A DNA stretch of 64,000 nucleotides from Bathynomus jamesi. Taxonomy: Eukaryota; Arthropoda; Malacostraca; Isopoda; Cirolanidae. The notes under the pieces were generated by a model. The model did not search any database. It worked only from the letters and a program-made list of their open reading frames with translations, and was not told the DNA's origin. Within the stretch, counting starts at the first letter, position 1. Each line of letters opens with the position of its first letter. Position numbers and translations under genes: made by a program. The stretch is taken from positions 89,501 to 153,500 of the forward strand of contig JAJOZX010009077.1 in the NCBI GenBank assembly GCA_023014485.1. The letters run 5' to 3'. This document shows positions 42,846 to 53,357 of this stretch, in pieces.

Positions 42846-43699
42846 ACTTACGTTACTTCAGTGGTTTTGAAAATAAGGAAATGTATTTTGATTCTTCTTA
42901 TTTCTCAGAATTACCCGAATGTAGTAGTCTTTACTTAATGGGTTGGAGCTTATGTGACACCATTTTGTATTAAAATGACTCAATAGTTCATAGAGTGCTG
43001 TTATTTTCATTGTTTTCGAGCAAAAATATTCGGGATCGACTCCTCTGCAGCATCTCGCCTTATCTGGGGGATCTGATGAAGGAGGGAATCACTTCCTACT
43101 CTCATCCTACCCTCGTAACAGCTCTACACATGGCTAGTCAGAGACTTTGCTCAGAAACCTATCTAACTGGTTCTTGAGTGTAATTAAATGGGTGAACTGG
43201 TGGTACCTCATTTCCACTAGCAGCGAGTTTGGCCCTTCTATTCTTAGAATATTTTTCATTTTCGTTTTTCAGTGAACTTTATATTACTTCCTTCAGCCTA
43301 TTTACATAAAGTATTAAAATTATTCTTCAAGTTTTCAGTATCATATTTATTTGCTATATATTTCCTTACATATTTTCGTATCGTCTGCGAATTAATAAAA
43401 AATACACTGTACAAATGATTCAGAAAAAGAAAAAGTGAACGCATTGTTCAGAATATGCAAGTATCTGTCCGCAATCATTACTGTACAATAAATATCGTAC
43501 GGAAAACAATGACGACTTCTGAAACTTCCGATTTAACTCCCTTTACAATTACTATCTGTGTTCCTTGATTAAAAAAATTAATGATCCATAATCACAGATT
43601 TTCAGTAATTTCTTTTGAAACTTACAGTATTTACTGAAGGATTTAGCAAAATCAGTAATAGAGAAATAGAGAAAGAGATAGATTGATATATACATATAT
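42846..43699. other. Possible short coding fragment, otherwise empty
   Basis: At 42995-43177 an open frame reads IRDRLLCSISPYLGDLMKEG and TLVTALHMASQRLCSETYL in locally GC-richer sequence. Composition is protein-like, but I recognise no family; it may be a decayed exon. The rest is AT-rich. Confidence 0.3.
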
Positions 43700-43807
43700 G
43701 GGATTGAAATCAGAATGGTCCCCTGACATTTCTTCATGATACACACAGACCGTGCATGGAACAAGGAACTCTTCTGGGAAAATTGAATCCACTATAGTCC
43801 GAATAAG

Positions 43808-44010
43808 GGATCAAGTAAAGATAAGCACCCCCAGCCTTCTTTAATTAGCCTTATAAGGCTAACTAACGAAAATATCACGACCTAACCTAACAAATCGTTA
43901 AGTCAACTGTACGCCCTTGACGATTGGTTAGGTTAGGTCGTGATATTTTCGTTAGTTAGCCTTATAAGGCTAATTAAAGAAGGCTGGGGGTGCTTATCTT
44001 TGCTTGATCC
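43808..44010. mobile_element. 203-bp palindromic MITE with 8-bp duplication
   Basis: GGATCAAGTAAAGATAAGCA and inverse; arms of about 85 bp, nearly perfect, with CCTAACCTAAC near the centre. CGAATAAG flanks it on both sides (43800-43807 and 44011-44018). The same place in the other array units (about 45450 and 45990) has a single CGAATAAG, so they are empty sites. Confidence 0.92.
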
Positions 44011-44304
44011 CGAATAAGTAATGGTAAATGACAAACACTATAGTTTTTTTTTCATGATGTTAGCCCGACGTGGGCAACGGGTCACTCGCAAAGAGGACCC
44101 AAAAATATAGCTTCCCACACCACCTATCTGCAAAGCAGATAGGATCCAGCTTTGGGACAGGATCTATGGCAGTGATACTCATTGGGCGGCTCGCGAGCCA
44201 AATATACAGGGTGTACATAAAGTCAGGATCTATTTTTGTGAAGCACTTGGAAATTATATGGAATTCATTCATAAAATGATAAAGTGGTAACATTTATTAA
44301 ATAA

Positions 44305-44643
44305 TTAAGAGTAGGATTCGACGTGACGCCCATCAGTATCCCTGCACACCTCAAATCGTTCCGCAGCATTTCTAAACACATTCTGGAGCATTTGCGGGGT
44401 TATGTTATCTGCAGCAGTTCGTATACGTGTACGTAAGTTTTCAAGACTCGTAATCTTCGTCTGATAGACGTGCGATTTGATAAAGCCCCATGCAAAGAAA
44501 TCTAAAGGGGTTAAATCTGGTGATCTCGCTGGCCAAGGTCTGTTGCTTCCGCGTCCGATCCAGCGATTTGGAAAACGTCCATTTAGATAATCCTGAACAA
44601 TTTTGCCATAGTGACAAGGAGCACCATCATGTTGATAGACGAC
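44305..44643 (-). pseudogene. DD41D transposase 3' part, left arm
   Basis: About 113 residues on the minus strand: VVYQHDGAPCHYGKIVQDYL (second Asp), RFPNRWIGRG, ARSPDLTPLDFFAWGFIKSH (third Asp) and a C-terminus ending ESYS. 41 residues separate the two Asp residues. The DNA-binding domain and the first Asp are missing. The frame continues to 44697 through the central loop and into antisense of the other arm. Confidence 0.85.
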
Positions 44644-44661
44644 GGTACTAACAATCCTATC

Positions 44662-45006
44662 CCCGTCGTCTATCAACATGATGGTGCTCCTTGTCACTAT
44701 GCCAAAATTGTTCAGGATTATCTAAATGGACGTTTTCCAAATCGCTGGATCGGACGCGGAAGCAACAAAAGACCTTGGCCAGCGAGATCACCAGATTTAA
44801 CCCCTTTAGATTTCTTTGCATGGGGCTTTATCAAATCGCACGTCTATCAGACGAAGATTACGAGTCTTGAAAACTTACGTACACGTATACGAACTGCTGC
44901 AGATAACATAACCCCGCAAATGCTCCAGAATGTGTTTAGAAATGCTGCGGAACGATTTGAGCTGTGCAGGGATACTGATGGGCGTCACGTCGAATCCTAC
45001 TCTTAA
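44662..45006 (+). pseudogene. DD41D transposase 3' part, right arm
   Basis: Same segment as the left arm on the opposite strand, with a few differences (HYAK for HYGK; GSNKRPW with an added Lys; FELCRD for FEVCRD). The added codon raises the spacing to 42. Ends ESYS and TAA at 45004-45006. Confidence 0.85.
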
Positions 45007-45607
45007 TTATTTAATAAATGTTACCACTTTATCATTTTAGGATTGAATTCCATATAATTTCCAAGTGCTTCACAAAAATAGATCCTGACTTTATGTACAC
45101 CCTGTATATATAGCGCATTTGGCTCGCGAGCCGCGCAATGTGTACCACTGATCTAGGGGTTACAGCTACACCTAGCCTACCATATCCAGAACCTCAATAT
45201 AAGGAAAAGACTCGTATTCGCATCGAACTGAATACATCAAAGAAAAAGGGGTAACTATTGTATTTTTAGCCAAAAAACAAAACTTAAACCTCAACTGGCA
45301 AAATTGAGCGTCCACTTTTCAAGGCACATAACATGTCCGTTTCATGATGGGATTGAAATCAGAATGGTCCCCTGAGGTTTTTTCATGATACACACAGACC
45401 GTGCATGGAACAAGGAACTCTTCTTGGAAAATTAAATCCACTATAGTCCGAATAAGTAATGGTAAATGACAAACACTATAGTTTTTTTTTCATGATGTTA
45501 GCCCGACGTTGGCAACGGGTCACTCGCAAAGAGGACCCAAAAATATAGCTTCCCTCACCACCTATCTGCAAAGCAGATAGGATCCAGCTTTGGGACAGGA
45601 TCTAGGG

Positions 45608-45690
45608 CAGTGATACTCATTGGGCGGCTCGCGAGCCAAATATATATATATAGCGCATTTGGCTCGCGAGCCGCGCAATGAGTACCACTG
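45608..45690. mobile_element. 83-bp hAT foldback MITE in each array unit
   Basis: CAGTGATACTCATTGGGCGG and its inverse form a near-complete hairpin around a TA-rich loop; GGCTCGCGAGCC is itself palindromic. ATCTAGGG duplicates at both ends (45600-45607 and 45691-45698). The matching copy in unit 1 lies at about 44176-45153 and is split by the DD41D element. Confidence 0.88.
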
Positions 45691-46165
45691 ATCTAGGGGT
45701 TACAGCTACACCTAGCCTACCATATCCAAAACCTCAATATATAATAAGGAAAAGACTCGTTGTATTCGCATCGAACTGAATACATCAAAGAAAAAGGGGT
45801 AACTATTGTATTTTTAGCCAAAAACCAAAACTTAAACCTCAACTGGCAAAATTGAGCGTCCACTTTTCAAGGCACATAACATGTCCGTTTCATGATGGGA
45901 TTGAAATCAGAATGGTTCCCTGAGGTTTTTTCATGATACACACAGACCGTGCATGGAACAAGGGACTCTTCTGGGAAAATTAAATCCACTATAGTCCGAA
46001 TAAGTAATGGTAAATGACAAACACTATAGTTTTTTCTTTTTCATGATGTTAGCCCGACGTGGGTAACGGGTCACTCGCAAAGAGGCCCCATTACTTATTC
46101 GGACTACAGTGGATTTAATTTTCCCAGAAGAGTTCCTTGTTCTATGCACGGTCTGTGTATCATAT

Positions 46166-46215
46166 ATATATATATATATATATATATGTGAGTGTGTGTG
46201 TGTGTGTGTGTATTA
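46166..46215. repeat. (TA)n(GT)n microsatellite
   Basis: TA run followed by a GT run at the array's right edge. Confidence 0.95.
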
Positions 46216-46435
46216 AATCTAGTTTGCTTTTTCTAAATTAATGTTGATACGGATTAGTTTCCTTTCTTGTATAGGTAGGATATAATTTTGCCACTAAGTA
46301 CTTTTTCAAAATACTAGTTGATAATTCTTTACTGTTACCGCCTTTGTATATAAGAATGATATTCACATTCTTTAATAGCTGTGGGACTTATTGTGTCTCG
46401 AGTGAGCTTCATAGTAAGAATAGTTGTTCTGATTT

Positions 46436-46879
46436 GAGGGTTCGCGCGTCTTAAGGTACCTAAGCGCCACCACAGGCGAAAACGTGTTTTTGATGGATAT
46501 CACTATTTTCACCCTTCCTCTATCGCGTGGTTTGGGTTATAATGACCTTACGATACTAGAAGTATGGTTGAAAACCTTATGAAGCGAACTACCTTTTTCA
46601 CCTCTATCGCCAGCCAAAAGTTCACCCAAAGTTCGGCATAATAAGAAAATAAAAAAATATAAAAAAATATATATATATATATAATATAAAATATGAAAAT
46701 CTATTCCAAAAACTCATCAACATCTTCATTAGCATACTTAGAACTCTAATTTAGCCAAAAATGAATGTTCTAGTTCAATTAATAACGGATACTATTGCCA
46801 GAATATTGCTGAACTTTGGAGGCGATTTCTGACGAATTTTAATTTTGGCGCTTAGGTACCTTAAGCCGCGGGACCCCTC
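46436..46879. mobile_element. 444-bp MITE of unassigned superfamily
   Basis: Inverted ends of about 33 bp: GAGGGTTCGCGCGTCTTAAG / complement GAGGGGTCCCGCGGCTTAAG, then GGTACCTAAGCGCC in both. ATTT flanks each side (46432-46435 and 46880-46883), a possible 4-bp duplication. No gene inside. Confidence 0.75.
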
Positions 46880-47783
46880 ATTTATTTTCTTTGTATTTCT
46901 TTAGATGTAGATCTGAGACTAAATTTGCTTGTATTTGTGACAGAATATCAATTACTTCCCTTTCCAAGAATTCAAAATTCCTTTTTGGATGATTTGTAGA
47001 AATTTTTAAAAATTCATTCGAATTTTCTATTTTCTTTTTAGTTTTAAGGACGATAAATAGAAATGAATCGTTCCTTAAGCTTTTCCCTCATTTTTTTTGG
47101 AACATTTGTATATTCGTTAATTCGATCCTTGAATGGTCCAATATTTGTTTTGTACTTCATTCTCCTTTACCTGAACGAACAAGGCTATTTTGGTTTCGTC
47201 CCTTCACCCCATCCCACGCACTATTTTGTATTCTTCCCCATTTATTTTTGCGAATGTGTTTATTTTAAATCCATTTCTATTTCATTTAGTTATTTTTCCT
47301 AACTTTCATTCCCTAGAGTCTGTTTTCCGTTTGTGGTTATTTTTTACCGGGTTTTTTTTTCTTGTACCTAAATAACGTTTCGATTTTTCTTTCAAGTTTG
47401 GTTCGTTTACGTTCGTCCTTTGGGGTTCTGTTGTAATAATATTAGTTCCGTTTTGTTTGACTCAAAAATATACTAAACATGTTATCTACTTAATAAATGA
47501 CAATTTCAGACGATCGAGCAAGTTCCAAAATACAGGGTGATCCAAAAAGGTGTTCCCAGAAATAACTTTTTACATAAATAATTTTTTTTACACATTTTTT
47601 TTTATCACTCTACAGTATATAATAATATAATCAAAATCGAAATTTTATTCCCTGAAACTGTTTCAGAAAAAGAAAAAACAAGGATTTGAGTGTCGATCGA
47701 GACAGTCTCCTTTACTCTTCTATCTCAAAGAATTACACCAATGAGTCACGCAGCTGTAAGATCTTACACATTCCAATATGTAG
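46880..47783. other. No gene; single Tc1/mariner-like end
   Basis: T-rich sequence. At 47533 CAGGGTGATCCAAAAAGGTG looks like a Tc1/mariner terminal repeat but has no partner in the window. Confidence 0.45.
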
Positions 47784-50180
47784 TAGGGCGGGTCATACTA
47801 TGCATTTTTTTTAAATCAATGGAGAGGGGTGTTCAAATGACATATTTTGGTGTATAGAACACAATTCTGAAGAAAATATTTAATTCTGATAACCCTAACC
47901 TACATCATTTTGCAGTTGATTATTATTAAATTGTTGATTATTTTACTATTGTAGTTACCCCACAATATGTCTTCTCACGTTTTCTATCATGGCTGCTCAC
48001 GTTATCTCTCATAGAGCATTGTTCTAACTAATTCATATAAACACATATAATGTAATTCATATAATAATAATAATATTTAAATACTCAAATAAAAAGGTGT
48101 GCCATTCCACTTAATTGTAATTATCATACAGTTTGGTATATGAAATATTTTGACGGTTTTCTGGCGCGCATAAGGCCATTTTCTGAGCCACCTTTCTCAG
48201 AGGCTAGAATGTAACGTTTCAGAACATTCTAAAACGTTTTGTGAAATATTAGAAGTGACTCATGATTTATGAAGCTATTTTACCACCTCGGCTTGCAGTG
48301 AGGGGATAGATTTAGTGATTATCTACTGATATTTTTTTGTTACTGTTCACATGTGAGTATTATTCTGTTATATTTTAGAAAAAGCTATTTCTACGCATAT
48401 TATAGTGATACATTGAGCAAAATTTAATTAACAACTTTGATTTGAGCTAAAATTAGGTGGTTCATTTTTAGTACAACTGAGCAGTATGAGGAGGGGGGGA
48501 TCTCTTGCATCCTCTTTGATGGGCGGATTGACCTGACCAATGTGATGATGGAAGCTGAGGGCAGTGACCAATCTTTTCCCGCAAAGATCAAGGAAGAACA
48601 CTATAGTGTTGTTAGTGAGCCTGGCAGCTACTATCTGTTCCACTTTACCCCAGAGAAAGCAACTAAAGAGGAGTCACATGCGGAGAAGATTGCTAAGGTC
48701 CTGTTTGCCTGGCTGAAAGAGAGGGGTTATGATAAGACCTTGTTGGCCATTGGAGGAGACTCAACAAATGTCAACACTGGTGTGAAAGCTGGAGAAATGC
48801 GGAAGCTGGAGCTGCACCTGGGGAGAAAGCTGGTCTGGTTGGTGTGCAACCTGCACACTGTTGAACTTCCCCTGCGCCATCTCATTGTTGACCCCTTGAT
48901 GGCCCTACTCTGTCAGACAAAAAATTATCCGGGCCAATAGGAAAGCTCCTTGATTCTGCTACAGACTTTGATATCAATCCAAACTTCACCCGAATCTCTG
49001 TTGGCCCTCCACTGATCAAGCTTCCTGACAAGGTCATTCAAGATCTCTCAACTGATCAATACTATGGCTATAAAATTGTCTGTGCAGTCAGGGATGGAGT
49101 ACTTCCTGCAGGGCTGGCTCTGTTAGAGATAGGACCAGTAAACCACAGCCGCTGGCTCACCACAGCGAACAGACTTCTCAGGCTCTGGGTGTCAAAGCAC
49201 GGACTTAAAGGAAAGAACCTGAAGATTCTGCAATTCATTGTGGAATTCATCATTGGAGTGTATTACCCATGTTGGTTCAACGTGAAGATCAAGCACTCCT
49301 GGATCGAAGGGCCTAGGCACATGCTCTTTCAGCTGGACTGCCTCAAGTCCCAGAGAAAGGAGGTGCTGGATATTGTGATGCCAACTGTGAGAAGATCTGC
49401 TTGGTATGCCCACAGTGAAGTCATCCTCCAAACACTACTCTGCTCTGAGGATCAGAAGGAGAGGATTGAAGGGGTGGAGAGAATCCAATCCTGGCCATCA
49501 GGGGAGAGGGGGACCCGGACACTCAGCTGGGGGACTCCTCTGTTAGGAGCAGAAGGACACCTGACATCAATTGTGATGCTTCCAGCATCAGTGACTTGAT
49601 CAGCAGGTCAGAAGGTGTGTCAGAGCCACCTCTCACCTGCTCTCTAAGCACCTCAGAGGTGAAAAACTTCATCAACACCCCCATGGAGGTGCGCAACTGG
49701 CCTTGCCACACACAAAGCATTGAGAGGGTTGTTAAAATGGTGACTGAGGCTTCTGCTAAGTACTTCTCACAGGAAAAGAGGGATGGAGGGATCAGGGCTC
49801 AGGAGACCAGCAGGAAGCTGATGTCCAAGTCTGAGTCAAAGCAGGATTTGTGCAACCTGGCAAAGTTCAAGATGTCAGGAGAATGATCTTTGTAATTATA
49901 TCCAGTGATATACATGCAGTTCACCTATTAATAAATATATGTAAAGTTGATTTGGCCTTGTCAATATAAATGATTTACCTTATATCTTTTAATATATTAT
50001 AAAGGGGTTCAAAAGGGTAAAATTGGCAATTTAGAAATACAAAATGATGTAGGTTAGAGTTATCCTATCCAAAAAAGAAGCTCATATTTGAATTCCCCAT
50101 GTAAAAACACATAATTTAGACACCCCTGATGGTAGGATTTCCTTCAGTTTCATGTTGTCACCTGAGTACGACCCGCCCTA
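47784..50180 (+). mobile_element. TAGGGCGGG-ended element 3, relative of elements 1 and 2
   Basis: Termini TAGGGCGGGTCATACT (47784) and the complement TAGGGCGGGTCGTACT (50180) are inverted, with one mismatch in 16. The right end extends to TTTAGGG, so it shares the TTAGGG start of elements 1 and 2. GGTGT(C/T)(C/T)AAAT recurs about 45-60 bases in at both ends. One gene on the plus strand starts behind a splice acceptor. ATGTAG occurs near both outer flanks, but I cannot define a clean target duplication. Confidence 0.75.
48471..49886 (+). pseudogene. hAT-like transposase of unnamed family, element 3
   Basis: The frame opens after the acceptor CATTTTTAG (ends 48470) as TTEQYEEGGISCILFDGRIDL-type sequence (key motif ILFDGR, first Asp). 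It continues with HFTPEKATKEESHAEK, LAIGGDSTNVNTG (second Asp), WLVCNLHTVELPLRHL (C-x2-H), then, after a frameshift near 48915, SGPIGKLLD, VNHSRWLTTANRLLRLWVS (RW motif), IKHSWIEGPRHM, and after a second shift near 49485, WPCHTQSIERVVKMVTEAS before the stop at 49886. About 470 codons remain; the first exon is not seen. Motif order matches elements 1 and 2, while identity outside the motifs is low. It may be a second branch of the same superfamily. Confidence 0.7.
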
Positions 50181-50289
50181 AATTATGTAGTCTAGTGTTC
50201 TTAAACAGAAAATAACATTGTTTAAATGTTAAAAGCAGTTTGGTTTTCTCACGTACAGTATATCTCTCAAGTTAATGAATACTCAAGTT

Positions 50290-50890
50290 AATGAATACTC
50301 AAGCATATGATTCTACATGAGCACCATCAGTATCTTTACAGATTTCGAATCTGTCAGCAGCATTGCGGAACACATTTTGGAGCATGACAAGGGTTATTTT
50401 TGTAACTGCTGTTACGATACGAGCACCTAAATGTCCCAGCTTCATTCAGATGGCATTTTAAACACCGTCGTCTTTCAACAAGATGGGGCACCTTGTCATT
50501 ACGCAAACATTGTTCGGGAGTACCTAAATGAATGACTTCCAAATCGGTGGATCGGACGTGGAAGCAACAGGCCCTGGGCGGCTCGATCTCCTGACCTAAC
50601 GCCCTTGGATTTCTTTGCATGGGGCTTTATTAAATCAAACGTCTATCAAACGAGGGTTACAGATCTGCAAGATTTACATGCTCGTATCGTAACAGCAGTT
50701 AAAAAAATAACCCCTGTCATGCTCTAAAATGTGTTCCGCAATGTTGCTGACAGATTCGAACTCTGTAGGTGCTCATGTAGAATCATACGCTTAAGTATTC
50801 ATTAAATGTATACCTTCTATTTTATTGTTATTGAATTTTACCCTTTTTGCTACGTTTTCACTGAAATAGATAGGGACTTTATAAACACCC
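50290..50890 (+). mobile_element. Third DD41D foldback, degraded
   Basis: The right end (complement TAGGGTGTTTATAAAGTCCC) is related to the 44207 element's terminus. Arms 50290-50428 and 50671-50806 are inverted copies of the transposase 3' end. The left terminus is missing. More diverged than the other two. Confidence 0.75.
50470..50794 (+). pseudogene. DD41D transposase C-half with stops
   Basis: Reads VFQQDGAPCHYANIVREYL, a TGA, then LPNRWIGRGSNRPW, ARSPDLTPLDFFAWGFIKSN and VYQTRVTDLQDL, a TAA near 50727, then FRNVADRFELCR and a frameshift before the final TAA at 50792-50794. The Asp spacing is 41 as in the 44-kb element. The N-terminal half is missing. Confidence 0.8.
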
Positions 50891-50931
50891 TATACAATAT
50901 AAACAGAGTAATCATTCAGTTTACAATTTAA

Positions 50932-51156
50932 CTCTTTGACGGTCGTACAGTCCGACCGGAAATAATAATATAAACTTCCTATAATGCAATGTTTCTATAA
51001 AAGCTTTTGCATATTTCTATAAGTGTCGTTTAGTTGTAAGAAAAGGAACCTAAAATGGGTGTCATTTCACTGTAACGTTACTAAAATATTTAGTTTTGAA
51101 TAACAATAAGACCTATATTATATGGTTTAGAGAAACGTGCACCGCCCGTTAAAGGG
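50932..51156. mobile_element. piggyBac-like MITE, 225 bp
   Basis: CTCTTTGACGGTCG and complement CCCTTTAACGGGCG are inverted ends, flanked by TTAA on both sides (50928-50931 and 51157-51160). Confidence 0.68.
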
Positions 51157-51555
51157 TTAATACCTAGGCCCCATACAGTAGCACAGGAAAGGGGGCACAG
51201 GGGGGACCCTCTCCCCCCTTTGCCAAGGTTTAGGCCAGGTGGTCCGGAACATCCCTTCATCAGACCCTCTCCATTTGGTATCCAATAAGAATAGCATATA
51301 TAATAATTTATAGCAGTAGCCAATATAAAATTAGTTTATAGTTAATAACTTTATTATTTTTATTAATTTATATTACTTTCTATATATTTGGCTCAGGTAA
51401 GTGAAATCTTTTGAATTCTGCACCGCTGAAAATTGGCAATTCTGACACGCAGGCGCAGGGAAACAGCCAGCGTTAGGCGACACATTTGTTTATGTTTTCC
51501 AGTTGCTAATGAGCTTCTCGTGGAACCGTTCCACTTCGAACCAGCCATGAACATA
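51157..51555. other. No gene seen
   Basis: Contains a G/C-rich palindromic bit (GGGGGGACCCTCTCCCCCC, about 51202) and AT-rich sequence. Nothing else supported. Confidence 0.4.
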
Positions 51556-51989
51556 GGAAATTCGGTACTTGCATATTATCGAGACTACCAAACTGTTTAT
51601 TATGTATTTTTGCTCTCGTCATTTTCGTTGAAACTAACGAAAATATCACAACTTAACCTAACCAATCATCAAGGGCGTACAGTTGACCTAACCGGGCATT
51701 CAGTTGACCTAACCTTCACTACCAATAACATCTGTGTTTAGTAATGTTTAGTAATGTTTAGTAATACGACTATTATACCCAAGATTTCCTTACTAAATAT
51801 TACTAAACACAGATATTATTGGTAGTGAAGGTTAGGTCAACTGAATGCCCGGTTAGGTCAACTGTACGCCCTTGATGATTGGTTAGGTTCAGTTGTGATA
51901 TTTTCGTTAGTTTAAACGAAAATGACGAGAGCAAAAATACATAATAAACAGTTTGGTAGTCCCGATAATACGTAAGTACCGGAAATTCT
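51556..51989. repeat. ~434-bp long inverted repeat
   Basis: Arms of about 200 bp (51556-51757 and 51789-51989) start GGAAATTCGGTACTTGCATA and inverse. They include ACTAACGAAAATATCAC, TTAACCTAACC and GGGCGTACAGTTGACC, blocks also found in the palindromic MITE at 43808-44010. The two 89-to-102-codon open frames over it are mirror images and not genes. GTTTAGTAAT repeats at the centre. Confidence 0.9.
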
Positions 51990-52260
51990 TTGTAAAGAGG
52001 GTATGTATTTACTGGTGCCAATCCTTGGAGTTGTGGCCCTAGGATTGAGAACCTCTGGTTGAGACTGAACATATTTAGTTGTAGAGTCTGTTTTCACAAC
52101 TTAAAAGATGTAGAGGATTTAAAAATCAATTTAGTTGCTCTCTATCCTTGGTCAGGGATATTCTGAAGTGCTCAGATTAGAGAGAAGGGAAGGAGGTAAA
52201 AGTATTTTTGACCAACTAATAGGGACAAACAAGACGGGCTTCTGGATTCGCCCTTTACAC

Positions 52261-52313
<53 letters not shown>

Positions 52314-52478
52314 CCAGTGCTGTTGGTAACGATCGCTGGCTTGAGGCCCCCCCTTTATAAATTTCTGGCTGCACTCCTAGCCCCATATAACTGAAAAAGT
52401 TACCGTGGAAACAGGAGATTAACCAACTAGATTTTTCACTGTATTTAATTCTTGCAAATGAATTTTTACATGTTATTA

Positions 52479-52523
<45 letters not shown>

Positions 52524-52525
52524 AT
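51990..52525. repeat. Spacer with (GT)n and (TA)n
   Basis: (TA)n(GT)n at 52259-52311 and (TA)n at about 52481-52525. GGCTTGAGGCCCCCCC...CTGGCTGCACTCCTAG (52335-52380) resembles a degraded MITE edge. No gene. Confidence 0.6.
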
Positions 52526-53301
52526 AATAATCTAAGCATAAAGATTACTAAATCAAAGTTAGTTTTCAAAGAAATTAAGTTGTATTTTCTAAATAGAGAT
52601 AACTATAGTCTAAACCATAATTTAATCTGGCCTAACTTACAGTGAAGGTATTAATAATATATTCTTCTCGGTCACTTACGTAAACAAACTTATTGAAAAA
52701 GGAAATAAGAGAATTATTTAATGTAAAATGAAGTTTGATGTAATTCTCTATGAAAACAAAATATATAAATTATATACGAATAGAAATGCACAGATGGATA
52801 AAATCAAGAGCTTATAAGAACTTTTAAACCTTTTAAAATAAATGGAATACAGAAATATTCCATATTTTAATAATATATTAATTTATTTTAATAGTATATT
52901 AATTTATTTTAATTCTTTGCACTAACGAGTCAATTTTATAAGCTGAATTGATAATGATTTTCATTACATCCGGATAATTTTAGACTCGTTAGAGATGATT
53001 TCAGTCTTTATAATTAAGCTTATTAAATTTCTTTTCATACTTTTCTAGTCTCTGACTTGGAAAGAAACTTGAAAAAAAAAATTAAAAAAACCTCACAAAA
53101 TAATTGTCTCTTCTTGGTAGATTACAAAACATTTTTAGGAGAAAGTTAGAAAAGATAATTTTTGTTGAGACGTTTTGGATCATTCGTGCCAAGAATTTCG
53201 TTATTTCTTGTTTCGTTTGTCTTACTATGATTATTTAGAAGAACAATTGTGTTTTTATCGAAATGTAAACATATCTAAGAAATTTGTGTTTGCTTTTACA
53301 T

Positions 53302-53357
<56 letters not shown>

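Larger units (their letters stand above)
44207..45104. mobile_element. DD41D foldback element, ~440-bp arms
   Basis: CAGGGTGTACATAAAGTCAG and its inverse, flanked by TA (44205-44206 and 45105-45106). Left arm 44207-44643 and right arm 44662-45104 are inverted copies around an 18-base centre. Each arm has the 3' part of a transposase gene, so it is made of two 3' ends head to head. Array unit 2 (45635) shows the uninterrupted site. Confidence 0.92.
43700..46165 (+). repeat. ~548-bp tandem array, 2.3 units plus an inverted end
   Basis: Units start at 43700, 45349 and 45897 with GGGATTGAAATCAGAATGG. Units 2 and 3 are 548 bp apart; unit 1 is the same length once its two insertions are removed. 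The third unit breaks off at about 46083 and flips into an inverted copy of its own start (46084-46165). The common unit contains CTATCTGCAAAGCAGATAGG (small hairpin) and a hAT foldback MITE. No coding content. Confidence 0.9.

Noticed and set aside
43021..43177. Possible host exon (IRDRLLCSISPYLGDLM...)
   Set aside because: Composition is reasonable, but there is no splice pair, neighbouring exon or family match, so it is only mentioned.
51433..52072. Two similar ~90-100-codon frames on opposite strands
   Set aside because: Mirror images made by the long inverted repeat; not independent genes.
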